Source: Nitzschia sp. DOCU1
Lineage: Eukaryota > Bacillariophyta > Bacillariophyceae > Bacillariales > Bacillariaceae
Reading direction: 5' to 3'
Length of the DNA stretch: 64,000 bases
Assembly (NCBI GenBank): GCA_951394045.1
Contig: OX595985.1
Coordinates: 1,364,001-1,428,000 of the forward strand
Positions within the stretch are counted from its first letter, which is position 1, and each line of letters opens with the position of its first letter. The position numbers were made by a program, and so were the translations under genes. Under the pieces are notes generated by a model, which had not been told where the DNA came from, ran no database searches, and worked only from the letters and a program-made list of their open reading frames with translations. Of the stretch, positions 28,822-40,021 are shown in pieces.

Positions 28822-29915
28822 ATGTTCTCTCCGCACCATGATGATCACCACAAAGCCCATCATCATGAGCTTGATCTGGATCATCATACTCATCAAGCGC
28901 TAGTTTCGCCGGGAGTCCCTCAGCCGTTGTTGCACAGCCACCAGCAGCCACTGTCGCTACAACATGTTCCGCAACCAGACCTTTTTGACGACGGGGACAC
29001 ACAGCACCACGCGCACCATGACCACCACGATTTGCATCAGTTGCCACAGCACGATGGGGTCGTCCACTTGCTTCAGCATCAACACCAGCACGAGAATCCT
29101 TCAGACATTCAGCCGCCGCACCCACCAAACTTCGGTCAGGACGATCCTGACGATGATATGGTTCAACATCAATCCAAAAAGCAACGCCGGCGGTATGATA
29201 ACAACTTCAAGGCGGAAGTCTTGGAGCATTTGAAAATTCCTGGAACCAAACTGCCACAAGTGGCAAAGAATTTCGGCATCCCTGAAAACACTATTCGCGA
29301 ATGGACAAAAGTCTCGGTAGTTCAGTCCATTGAATCTGCTCGACAAAAGCATGGGGGTGGCCTCAAGGCTAACATCTATGACCCGATGCATCGCCTTACG
29401 GAATCGCTTTTGGTCTTTTTTGACCGGAACGACCGCCAGCCTCCCCATTTGAAGCAGCCTGTGACGACCAAACTAGTGGTTGCAAAGGGTTTGGAGGCCA
29501 GAAATAATCTCTTGGAACTTAATGAAATACAGCCGTTTTTGGATCCTAAAGAGAAGAGGAATTTGGAGCAATTTACGGGCAGCGACAGCTGGGCAAAAAA
29601 ATTTGCTAAGCGGCATAATTTGAAAATGACTGGAGCTCGAGTAAAGGAGCTGGAAGACGAAGAGGTTCGAAACTTCTGGTAAGTAAATGATAACAATGTT
29701 GGGGCTCCTGGTGTAAAAATATCCTATGGATGATTATGGCTCACTGATTTTGCTGCAAAAGTGTTCAACTAAGACAAATGGCGTCACGACTGAAACAAGC
29801 AGGACCTGGTTATGACGACGTGGCAATCCTACTACGCCAGTCTGCTGAGAAGCTCGTAGCTGCTAGAATTGTAACCGCTCGACGCCTGGGACAGCCCCAG
29901 CCACAACTCACCTAA
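28822..29915 (+). CDS. Psq/CENP-B-type helix-turn-helix DNA-binding protein with His-rich N-terminus
   Basis: Exon 1 (28822-29678) and exon 2 (29762-29915, intron 83 bp, GTAAGT...AAAAG) encode 336 residues. The splice removes a stop at 29680-29682 and extends the protein by about 50 residues ending QPQPQLT. Residues 1-120 are extremely His/Gln/Asp-rich (HHDDHHKAHHHELDLDHH). Then comes a pipsqueak-type HTH (RRRYDNNFKAEVLEHL ... VAKNFGIPENTIREWTK) and a CENP-B-type second HTH (SDSWAKKFAKRHNLKMTG). Such tandem HTH domains come from pogo-type transposases, but no DDE domain follows, so this is either a domesticated DNA-binding gene or the front of a dead element. No terminal inverted repeats were seen. 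The His-rich part could bind metal. Confidence 0.7.
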
Positions 29916-30073
29916 AAGCGTCACTATCCATCCATCAAACTCTTGCTAGCTTGGGCGCTTGGTAGGATGTTTCATTGTAATCTAAACTGAAATCGCGCAA
30001 AGGAGTGCTGTGGAGTTCTCTAAGGCGGCGTTGTGGCACTCCAGGATCTCCTATCACTGCATGATATTTAAAA

Positions 30074-31786
30074 TCACCATGTTCTCCAAGCGGATATTGG
30101 TCGTTGCACTCCAATCAAATAGTCGTCCTTGACTTCTGCGGTGGGAGAAAGGCTTCGATCGTCAATTTCGTCCTTTACGACAGCGGCGGTAGTGCCCACG
30201 ACACTCGCTCCAAGCAACACACCTCCCGATGCACCAGCCACCGCTTCCGCAGAAAAACCTGCTAAAACAGATAATGGTGTCGCCACATATCCGGCCACTT
30301 CCAAAGCGCCCAATACCGCGTACGGCATGGCCACTGTCAATGCAACGCCAACGGCTCCAGCTGCAGTTAGAGCTGCTATTCTCGGACCGCTAATTGTAGC
30401 TGGTAATCTGGGTTCCAATCGAAAGGTCTCGTTTTCTGTAAACAAGTCTTGCGTCGTACACAATATGCCATTTTGAACCGACAAGATCCGTTGATGAGAC
30501 TTGGATGTCAGAAAGATGCCGCCGTGCGGGGACTCCTCCATTTCCCACAAACTCCAATCGCCTTTGGAGCTGGTTGTATGAAGCTCTCCATTCGTATTGC
30601 ACCCCAAGTATTTCTCATGCGCTTTGGACCATAACGTAATATGACCGTCTATCGTACGATCCATCTTCCATTCCTCCCAATCCCTCCGGTGCTTGCTCAA
30701 AAAAGGACCTTTCCGATTCGAGGACACTTGCAGCTTGTTGTCGCAAAATACCGAGCTTAGGTAGTATAGATTGCTATGGGCGGAATCCAAATGCCACTTT
30801 GCAAATTCACTCGGCTTGATGGTCGTTATGAGTGCCTCGCCTTCTTCCTTGCCTACCGTGAGGTAACGCTCCTCGTGGGCCACCGAAATGATGTGAACTC
30901 CATTCTCGCATTTTTCCAGTCTCCATTTTTCCCAGTGCCCCAGCCTGTTTTCCGTTGTAAATACTCGTCCATCTGGATCACTGCTCAAGTACTTGTGACT
31001 ATGAGTCCACGACGAAATGGCAACATGCCCATAACCTACTTCAATGAATCGAAAGACTTCCCAGCCCTGAAACACCGAACTCAAACTTAACTGCCCAAAC
31101 AAATTGCATCGAACCTGTGTATGTAACACTGGATTGCTAATAAAGCAGAGTTCACCCGATGTAAACTCCAGCACCCACACAGCCGGCTCGGATGTTTGTG
31201 TTGTAATGAGTTCTAGCCCCTGTCCGTTCAACATGTGTCGATTCGTATAAACAAGTTTTCGATCGCCAAAGCCCTTGGGTATCAGTGCATATAAAACCGA
31301 CATGGCCTCGGATGCCGTTCCTCGAGAAATCGCTTGCCCATGGGTCGGACTGCCGCCGCCACCAGCACCTCCACCATTGCTATCGCTTCGGCTTCTCGTC
31401 AAATTTATTCCTCCTGCTGCTGCGACTGCGGGTGACTGCGTTCCCATGGGAATACAAGGTTCCATTAGCCATGTAGTCCAGTTGCTCTTAAAATCTTGGG
31501 TCGCTACATTGCCATCAGCCGTCGCAAGTAGATATTTTCCTGTTTCCACGTGGCGAAAGCTGACACTTCGCATGGGGACGCCGTCGCCGTTGGTGGCCGT
31601 GTCCAGATCGACGTACCACTCGGTGCGACGATTGCGTTCCTTGGTAAATTCAATGCGAAAGGAATCTTCCATTTCTCCCCACTTCTTGGAAACTTTGGTG
31701 ATGCACAGACGAAGTCCATGTTCTTTCTCCGACAAATGACATCGTGTCGCTTCGACACAAGGAAACTCGAGAGCGTTCGTGATCAT
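30074..31786 (-). CDS. Fascin-like beta-trefoil repeat protein with hydrophobic C-terminal segment
   Basis: From the ATG at 31786 the single exon encodes 570 residues; the frame is open further upstream but has no ATG. It contains at least six repeats of the fascin/actin-crosslinking type (WTTWLMEPC, WEKWRLEKC, WEEWKMDRT, WSLWEMEES, each preceded by KYL or RYL and a Gly-rich turn), arranged as about two beta-trefoils at 45-480. Residues about 485-545 are Ala/Gly-rich and hydrophobic (AALTAAGAVGVALTVAMPYA ... GASGGVLLGASVVGTTAAVV), a glycine-zipper-like membrane segment. The last 30 residues are acidic/polar. The trefoil part suggests actin or glycan binding, and the tail suggests membrane attachment. 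Exact function is unknown. Confidence 0.7.
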   Translation of the reverse strand: MITNALEFPCVEATRCHLSEKEHGLRLCITKVSKKWGEMEDSFRIEFTKERNRRTEWYVDLDTATNGDGVPMRSVSFRHVETGKYLLATADGNVATQDFKSNWTTWLMEPCIPMGTQSPAVAAAGGINLTRSRSDSNGGGAGGGGSPTHGQAISRGTASEAMSVLYALIPKGFGDRKLVYTNRHMLNGQGLELITTQTSEPAVWVLEFTSGELCFISNPVLHTQVRCNLFGQLSLSSVFQGWEVFRFIEVGYGHVAISSWTHSHKYLSSDPDGRVFTTENRLGHWEKWRLEKCENGVHIISVAHEERYLTVGKEEGEALITTIKPSEFAKWHLDSAHSNLYYLSSVFCDNKLQVSSNRKGPFLSKHRRDWEEWKMDRTIDGHITLWSKAHEKYLGCNTNGELHTTSSKGDWSLWEMEESPHGGIFLTSKSHQRILSVQNGILCTTQDLFTENETFRLEPRLPATISGPRIAALTAAGAVGVALTVAMPYAVLGALEVAGYVATPLSVLAGFSAEAVAGASGGVLLGASVVGTTAAVVKDEIDDRSLSPTAEVKDDYLIGVQRPISAWRTW

Positions 31787-32316
31787 CTTAACAATAAAAT
31801 GACGATTGTAGAGTGAGTCCCCCGTCAATCAATCACTTTGCGGCACGTCCGGTCCAAGAAGGCCGTCACTTTGATATCAATGGCGGCAATGGTGCGAGTG
31901 TCTATCTGATACAACAACTTCTAGTAGGGTAATGTTATTGACGAGAACACAAGAATAGATTCTTCTTTTTTGAAATGCGATGGATCTTCTTCGCTAGCGC
32001 CACCGCACCCCGGCAGCCTTTTTGTCTTGGTCTTCTTTTCGTCCTCGGATGCATGCCGATTCCCCTTTTTTGGCGCTGCGTGTCGGACATCGTGTAGCCA
32101 AAGAGTTTTGGGGGTATTCCCCCAATGTCATTGCCCCATGTTCGGCGAGCCGACCCTACCCTGTAGGATTCAGTACCTTCTCTACAGAGCGAATCATTGT
32201 CGTGAACCTTCCCGCGCAAAACCGAGGTTTTGCGGCGGCCTTCCACTTGTTGGCAGCATCTTTTTCTCATTGTCATTTTGCAAGAGACCAAACGATTGTA
32301 GTTTGCTAATACTACC
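31787..32316. promoter_or_regulatory. Divergent promoter, fascin-like and RAD16-like genes
   Basis: These 530 bp lie between two divergent starts (31786 minus, 32317 plus). No clear motif or repeat was noticed. Confidence 0.35.
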
Positions 32317-35300
32317 ATGGACAAGGACCCACCTCTTCAAGTGGGCACTCGCGTACTTGTATCTCGTGCTGGTGATCCCTACAATGCCTTACTGGAGACG
32401 GAAGAAGTGGGCACGGTCTTGGGAGTCGGACTGGAATATTCCGGTACGGACGACGATGACGTGATTCACAAGGATGGAATCCTCGTCAAGTTGCAAATTA
32501 GCAACACCCGTGGTATTTATCCTCCTCGTCAAGTGACTCGATTGCAGATTGCATCGAGTCCAGCACCTACCAAACGTAGATCGAGACGGGCGCAAGTGAC
32601 TCCGTCACCATCTGTGCTGGAAGTGGTGGGGGGAGACGAGTCATTGGCCGCATTGGATGGTGATAGCCAGCCACGGCCAGCGGAGAAGGACCGGAAACGA
32701 AACTTGAAAGATGTAAGCAAGGCTGTCACGAACGATATTGATGACGATGACGCTGTGGATGCCAAGAAATCGAAGTACTTCAAGTCAGACGATGATGACG
32801 ATGAAGGAAGCGGCGATGATGCTGCGGAAGGAGTCTTATTCCGCGTCCAAGTGACTCCTTCGTCTTCTGGCAAGTGTCAAGAATGCAATCAAACCATTGC
32901 CAAGAATATCTTGCGTGTCCAGCCATGCTCTCAAAAACGTGGCTGGTACCATGTTTCTTGTGCTGGAGAGACTTTTGCCGCTGCGTTGCCGGCAGCCGCC
33001 AACGATATGGAAGGGTTTTCAGATTTGTCCCCCGGAGAGCAGCGACTTCTTCAATCACAGTGGAATAACGAGCAAGACGTGACTGATATGGATATCTCAC
33101 AAGATGATAGTGAAAATGTAGACGATGTTCCTCTTGCGTCTCTCAAGCACCCAGCTGCCAAGAGAGGAGGAAGCGCTGCAAAGAAGAAAGGGGGCGAAAA
33201 TAGAGAGGCGAGCAGCGAGGGAGATAACAATGCCAATAATGCAGACATTGTTGATGACGATATGCTTCGTGCATCCGATACAGATAGCGATGATCTCAAG
33301 GATATGCCTTATCGAGTCGAATACGCTACCACTGGCCGAGCTGCTTGTCGCGGCTGTGATGAACGCGTTGCCAAAGACTCTCTCCGTGTGGCGGAGCAGC
33401 CTCTGTTTCGAGGCAAGCCCGGGTTTACCGTGTATCGTCACTTGGAATGTACAACCTTCCCTGAAGAAATTACTCGACTCCAAGACGTGGGTGGTTGGCG
33501 CCGTCTCAAAAAGGTGGATCGAGACGCAGTCATGGCCCGGATCGAGACAAGCAAGATTCTTGTTGAGGAAGAGAATCAAGAATTGCAGCCAGACGAACTG
33601 GTGCAAGTGGGCTTTGAGGGAGAGATTCGGACTCCCCCCAAGGGACTTTCTGCTAGTCTTCTTCCTTTTCAAGTCGAAGGCTTCAGTTGGATGGTGCATC
33701 AGGAGCGTCATGTTCCCGAGATCAGAGGAGGTATCCTTGCCGACGAAATGGTACGTTTCTCGTTTTCATTTCTTTTGCCCGCGCTTTTGGAAACAGTATA
33801 CTAAACTGATCATGACGATATTTTTCGCACCCACACAGGGCATGGGCAAGACGCTTCAGACGATCACTTCTATACTTGATAACCGTCCGAAGCTACAATG
33901 GGCCAAACCTGGGGCAAAGCACCCTCCCGCTGCTCCTGATTTGGAAGACCGGAAACGAGAAGAAAAGATGTGGAACGATAGTCTTGAGGCATGGAAGTTC
34001 GAAATGGACAAGTGCAATGTTCCACAAAAGCTCATTACGCTGAAACCTGGTAACAAGAAGGATGCTCCAATGGGCGCTCGGGCTGGAACTCTGGTGGTTT
34101 GCCCCGTGATTGCTCTGTACCAATGGAGGGACGAAATAGCCAAGTTTACTGAAGAAAAGGCCTTGTCTGTCTGCTGCTATCACGGGCCCAATCGGGCAAA
34201 GGAATTCCCTCGGGAGCTTCTTTGCAAGTATGATGTCGTTTTGACGACATATCAAGTCATTGAGGCGGACTTTCGAAAAATGGTCTCGCCCAACAAAGTG
34301 AAATGCCCTAACTGCGGAGGAGGCTTTCGGATCGATAAGCTCAAGATCCATCTGAAGTACTTTTGTGGGGAAAGCGCCCAGCGTACCGAAGCTCAAGCAC
34401 GCCAACGTCGGACTGCTGATCGACATTCTGGTCGGGGTGGAGGCGACGGGGGAAGCGGCGGCTCCGGCCAGAGTAATAACAAGAAAAAGGCGTCTAAGTC
34501 GGCTACCAAGACGAAAGCCAAAGGAAAGGTCCACGCCAAGTCGAAGAAGTTGACCAAGACCGCCCCCAAGAAGACTGTTCGTGCGAAAAAGGCTGCTGGT
34601 TACGATAGCGATAGCGATATATCGGTGGATGAAGATCTCGACCTTAACTCTTCCCGTCCTCGTCGATCTGCCGCGACGTCCGCATCCAAAAAATTGGCAG
34701 CGTCTGCCAAGCAGTGGGGTGGCCAGAGCGACGCCAGTGACTCCGACGAGTTCTCCGATAATGAGTCGTCCAGTGGGGGGAGCAGCGATGACCGCTCTGT
34801 CAAACATGTTCCTAACAAACGAGCGGTCAAGAAGTCAACGGTGCAATCCGAGAGCGATGACCCGACAAGTGAAAGCGAGTCCGAGGACGAGGAAGCAGTT
34901 GTTCGAGCCACCAAAAAGCAAAAGTTGGCGCTCGCTCGGGCAAGGGGGAACAAAAAAGGAAAAGAAGGGAAGAAGGTCTTCCGCGGAGAATCGAAGAACG
35001 ACAAAGGACGTGGCAAGAAAAAGCCTCTCCCTGAGAGCTCATCTGACGAAGAAAGCTCCGACGACGAAGATCGTGATCCCATGGAGGGAATCGACCTAGA
35101 CAAGCTCCTAAAAGAGGCTATGGAGGGCTCTAGGGCCAGCGTCTTGCATACTTTGTGCTGGTGGCGCGTTGTTTTGGACGAAGCCCACATGATCAAGTCA
35201 CGATCCAGTCAAACGGCGGCCGCCGCCTTCGCTTTGACATCCATTCATCGTTGGTGCTTGTCCGGGACACCGCTGCAGAATCGTGTCGGCGAGCTGTATT

Positions 35301-36783
35301 CTTTGATTCGATTCTTGCGAATCGATCCCATGGCCCACTACTTCTGCCGAAAGGAGGGATGCGACTGCAAGAGTGTGCATTATAGAATGAGGAATGGAAA
35401 ATGCTTGGATTGTGGCCATGGGACCATTCAACACTTTTCTCACTTTAACAAGCACGTTCTCAATCCGATTCAGCGTGCCGGTTATCAGGGTGATGGTCGA
35501 CGTGCTATGATGAAGTTGAAGACGGAAGTGCTCGATAAGTCTCTCCTTCGGCGCACAAAGCTTTCCAGAGCTGAAGATATGAACTTGCCTCCTCGTGTGG
35601 TTCAAATTAAGACAGTGCGGCTTCATCCCATCGAAGAAGATTTCTACAACGCACTGTACACCCAGACAAAGTCCTCCTTCGACGACTATGTCACCGAGGG
35701 CACCCTGCTGAACAACTATGCTCACATCTTTGACCTATTGACCAAGATGAGGCAGGCTGTGGATCATCCCTACATGATTGTCTACTCGAAGAAAAACGCC
35801 GGAACGTTAGGGACCCAAGGTGCTCCGGCTGTGGCGAACGGAAGCATTGACTGCGACTTGTGCCATGAGCCCCCCACTGACCGCGTCGTCAGCTCTTGTT
35901 GTGGCGCCGCTTTTTGCCGAAGTTGTGTCGTTGACTACATGTCGCCTGCTCTTGAAGATCTCCAACAAGAAGGGACCCACTGTCCAACTTGCAGAGCGCC
36001 ATTCAGCGTAGATTTGAGTCAAGCAAGTTCCGATGTTGTTGATGATAGCACGCTTGCCATCTCCCAGGGGACTGGCAATGCCACAGACAACATGCCCTCG
36101 TTGAAGGAAATGTCTCACGTTTCTAGTGGCTCCATTCTTCGGCGCATCAATCTAGCAGAGTTTGCGACGTCGACGAAAATTGAAGCACTTGTCCAGGAAC
36201 TCATCGCAATGAGACAGAAGCATCCCGGTAGCAAGGCTCTTGTCTTTTCTCAGTTCGTAAACATGCTGGATCTTGTTAGGTGGCGACTCCATAGCGATCC
36301 TTGCTTGCAGCAGCTTGGGATTGGAGTGAGAATATTGCACGGGTAAGTTGTTTTGACTGTTCTTCCTTTGTTTTGTCGCTTCATAACATGACCTCACCTC
36401 GCCTTCGTTGCCATTTCAGCGGCATGAATGTTCAGTCCCGCGACGAAGCCTTGAAGGCTTTCAAAGAAGACAACTCCGTTCGAGTCCTTCTCATGTCACT
36501 CAAAGCTGGTGGAGTGGCCTTGAATCTTTGTGTTGCCAGTCACTGTTATTTGCTTGATCCGTGGTGGAACCCAGCAGCTGAGATGCAAGCGATCGACCGT
36601 ACTCATCGACTTGGACAGTACCGTCCGATCCGTGCAGTCCGGTTTATCGCAGAAGGCACGGTCGAAGAACGAGTATTGCAGCTGCAAGAGAAAAAGAGAT
36701 TGGTCTTTGACGGGACAGTGGGCAGAGACGCAGCGTCGCTGAAGATGCTCACCGTCGATGATATGAAGTCACTCTTTGCCTAG
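32317..36783 (+). CDS. RAD16-like SNF2 ATPase with RING finger and two PARP-type zinc fingers
   Basis: Three exons (32317-33750, 33839-36342, 36420-36783; introns 88 and 77 bp) encode 1433 residues. The N-terminus has a Tudor/SH3-like strand region (about 5-75). Two CCHC PARP-type fingers follow (Cys187/190 with HVSC; Cys344/347 with HLEC). The SNF2 motor begins [11 protein letters not shown]; motif I GILADEMGMGKT is formed across intron 1; DEAH is [11 protein letters not shown] at about 922; the second lobe ends [19 protein letters not shown] and [11 protein letters not shown]. Between lobes lie a zinc knuckle ([11 protein letters not shown]) and a C3HC4 RING (CDLCHEPP ... [11 protein letters not shown] ... 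CPTCRAPF) at about 1150-1195. A 230-residue Lys/Ser/Glu insert splits motifs Ia and II. RAD16/RAD5 relatives act in nucleotide-excision repair or ubiquitin signalling; the PARP-type fingers suggest DNA-break recognition. Confidence 0.9.
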
Positions 36784-36854
36784 AGGAGTTGCATCATTAA
36801 GTGCACGAAAAACTGTTGTAAAGAATCCACCTTACAAGTATTAAGATGGCGAGT

Positions 36855-39499
36855 CTATTTACCGATCGATTCATCGTTACTGTTCTGCGTGAAAAGTCTT
36901 CGCAAACCCTCCCGTTCATCAATCTCAACGTCTTTGTGGACAGCTCGGAGCCTTGCGTAGTATCCTCCCGTAGCCCCAGTTTTGGTGCCAGTGATCTCAG
37001 AGGCGTTGAAAAATGCCCGTTCTCCAGTGATCACGGCTTGTCCCGGAACTAAATCTGTGTTGTTTCGCGAGTTAATAACTTCCAGCTGCTGCAAAAATGC
37101 GTTGATAATGAATGCAACAACCAAATTGTTCACAAAAATAACACCCAATACATGGAACGATAGAAAGAAAAACCGAACCCACTTGCCACCAGTAACCGCC
37201 TCAAAGCCGATTTCACAATTTGTCCAATTGTTCACTACCAGAAGATTGAAAAGAACATTCATCCCAGACATCATGTCGTTGAAGTTATTTCCCCAGTACT
37301 CGTTGTCGGAAAAGTCGTTCCCAAGAATTGCCGTTGCCAATGGATTATTTGGGTCCCGTGTGATGAGGCCGCCATATAAAAGCATTCCAGTGGCAGCAAA
37401 CCAATACATGAGGAAGAAGAGTAGCATGAAAACATCGACGGCTGCCGGAAGGATCTCTGAAGTAATGGTTCCAAGTAACTGAAATGCTCGTACGATCATC
37501 AACAGTCGCCCAAGACGAAGAACCCTGGCCATGACCACAAGCCGAATCAATCGGCTGTCACTGTATGCATTTGGATAGTAGACGTAAGCTGTAGAAACTA
37601 CTGCAGCCACCGTGACCATCAAATCGAACATGTTTCTCGTACTCTCCTGGTAGCGCTTCCATCCATACACGTTGATCTTTAGTATGGCCTCGATGACGTA
37701 CATGCAAGTGAAAATGGTCTCCGCCAGCTCTTCCCATGTATCAATGTGCCCGTTACTGTAATGAGGATTAAGATCTACTCGTTCTCCGCTCAACTCCGGA
37801 TAGGATTGGATACCAATCAGAATAGCGTTCAGAAGAAGGATGACATCCAAAGAGTATTCAAAGTACGTAGAGCGAACCGCGAGGCACAGCTGTTGGAATC
37901 TTCTGGACTCGTAAATGCTTGGGAGATATCTTTGGACAAATGTCTCGTACTCTATAGATAGATGCATCTTTGTTGAGAACAGTCGAGGCAACAGCCAGCA
38001 AATTGTTGGTCCAAGGGCACGTACCAGACTCCTTTGTGAATTCTAACAAGAGCACACTTCCAAAGTCTTGAAACTCTTCCAGTGTTATTGTAGATGAACC
38101 GTCCTTGTCGAGAAAGCCAAACAAGAGTTTCGTTTCGTCATGGGACAAAGTTCGGATTTCGGGATAATCCTCATTCAGAATCAAGAACAGCCCCATGATC
38201 GTATCACGATCTACACGTCCAGTATTGTTGGGATCCATCAAATGAAAAGCCTTTGTAAGACTTTCCAACGCGATTTCTTTTCGGACTTGCTTTCGTCGAT
38301 CAATCGCCTCATCGTAGGCATTCACCACTGCAGCCAAAATCAGGTTCATGAGCAAGAAGAAAGTGAGGCCCATATACGAAACAAAGAAGAGCCCCGAAAG
38401 GCGATTGTCGTTATATGAAGGCATCATCACATCAGGGTAGTTCGCCGTCGTGACGCAGATCCACAATGTCCAACAACCCTCGATCAAATTGGAGAAGTCT
38501 CGCTCCCCTTGAGCCGAATCGTAGAAGATGACGACACCGAACCAGCCGTAGAAGACAATTAGAACAGCCAAGACAGATAGAATTGTAACTGCTTGTGGAA
38601 GCTGCAATAAACGTATGAGGAAAAACGTTGTGCGTGACCTCCTCCAGTCTTGTGTCGAATATACTGACCATGCGCATAAATGAATCCATCTCCTTTTGAA
38701 AACTCTTGAGATAGGTGCCAAGCAATAGTAGCCGGAAAAATGGACTGAAAACAGTAATGTTGCTGCAACTTGCACCGAATAAGCAAATCAGGAGCACCAA
38801 GCGAAAAATTCGGACTCGTCCAACGGGACCAGCCTGGAAGAATCGGCGAATGTCCAAACCGTCCTTTCCAAACTCCAGCAGCATAAAGAAGACAATCATT
38901 CCAAGGCAAAAGGCCTCGACTCGCTGTGATTGTCCTCGAGTCAGGAACATGGATGATGTGTTTGGATACAGTTGCACATTTTCCGTGCCATCCACGGCCA
39001 TCCCTCTGGCCCTCAAAATAACACCGCAGGTTCCAAAATCGTCAAGCTCGGTCCCCTCTACCAAGGCCAACTCTGTTTCGTTGTCACACCACCGCGGCGG
39101 CTCAATAAATGATAGAATAACGGGAACCCAAGCCATGGTACGCAAAAGACGATTCACCCATCGGTTGGCAATGAGGCGAGAGCAGAGGACTGACAAAAAG
39201 TTTCGAAATGGTTGGTCGGGATCTGCGTACGGGTCAAACCAGTCCTCCGGAGACCGTTCCCCAAGAACCGCATCTCTGATCAAATGTGCGGCCGGGCCAA
39301 TTCCAAGATACTTCAGAGCGTGTTCGCGTTCACTTGAAGAGAGCTGCGACATGAGCCTGCGAGATATAGAACGCATCGATTCCCTCATGGACGATGATTC
39401 GGAATTGTGGAAGCTGGCGCCATTTTGAGTAGTTCGCGGCTGCAGCAGCGGGTCGTCCTCCGAAACGGAACGGGTGTTATTTGCAACAAAAGTCAACAT
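36855..39499 (-). CDS. Two-pore cation channel (TPC) with central EF hands
   Basis: Three exons (39499-38669, 38601-38025, 37951-36855; introns 67 and 73 bp) encode 834 residues. Domain I contains six hydrophobic segments with the pore CVTTANYPDVMMP. A cytosolic linker has two EF hands (DPNNTGRVDRDT and DKDGSSTITLEEF). Domain II has an S4 rich in Arg (RLIRLVVMARVLRLGRLLMIVR) and the second pore NLLVVNNWTN. EF hands between the two six-helix units are the signature of plant-type TPC1, a Ca2+- and voltage-gated cation channel of vacuolar membranes. Intron 2 uses the acceptor CTATAG at 37952, which keeps frame where the nearer AAAG does not. Location in diatoms is inferred. Confidence 0.9.
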
Positions 39500-40021
39500 T
39501 GCTAAGAATAGGCTACACTCCTAAACTTAAGGTTGAAAGATAATCGTCCCAAGCGTCATGGTGTTCCTTCGTTCCGCTTAATCAGGAGGAAGTTTTCCCT
39601 CGAGACATCACTGATGAAGAACGAAAGAACAAATCTTTGCTTCTCTTTTGGCATTCCGATGATTTTTGACCTGTTTGACTGATCTTCGTATTCGCAATGT
39701 TTAGTCCAAGGAATCGTTTCACAGCGGACCCCCAAACCTTGTCACGCTCGAGCATCACGAGCCCCCAAATCTCGAATCGTTTCACAGCGGACCCCCAAAT
39801 CACGTCACGCTCGAGCATCACGAGCCCCCAAACCTCGAAGCTTATTTGATTGACCCAACCGACTATGTCCGTCTGTCTGCCCGGTGAAACGTTGCGAAAA
39901 GAAAGGGACTACAAAAAAAGCTGCGAAGGAAGGACACACTCGCTTCAATGCAAAATAGTTAAGTGGAGTGAAAAATTCCTCTCTCGTTGCATCATATCGT
40001 TTGAAACTGGGTCAAGGTCTA
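39500..40021. promoter_or_regulatory. Divergent promoter region, TPC and UBA3, with 63-bp tandem duplication
   Basis: These 522 bp lie between divergent starts. They contain two 63-bp direct copies (39712-39774 and 39775-39837), each with TCGTTTCACAGCGGACCCCC and GTCACGCTCGAGCATCACGA. The flanking sequence has no recognised gene. Confidence 0.5.
39712..39837 (+). repeat. 63-bp tandem duplication, two copies
   Basis: The two units differ at only a few bases (AAACCTTG against AAATCACG in the middle). Each includes GCTCGAGC and a CCCCCAAA run at two places. Confidence 0.9.

Noticed and set aside
37983..37991. A start codon at 37991 as a separate TPC second-half gene
   Set aside because: Splicing joins the second half to the first with a valid donor and acceptor; the ATG lies inside the intron.
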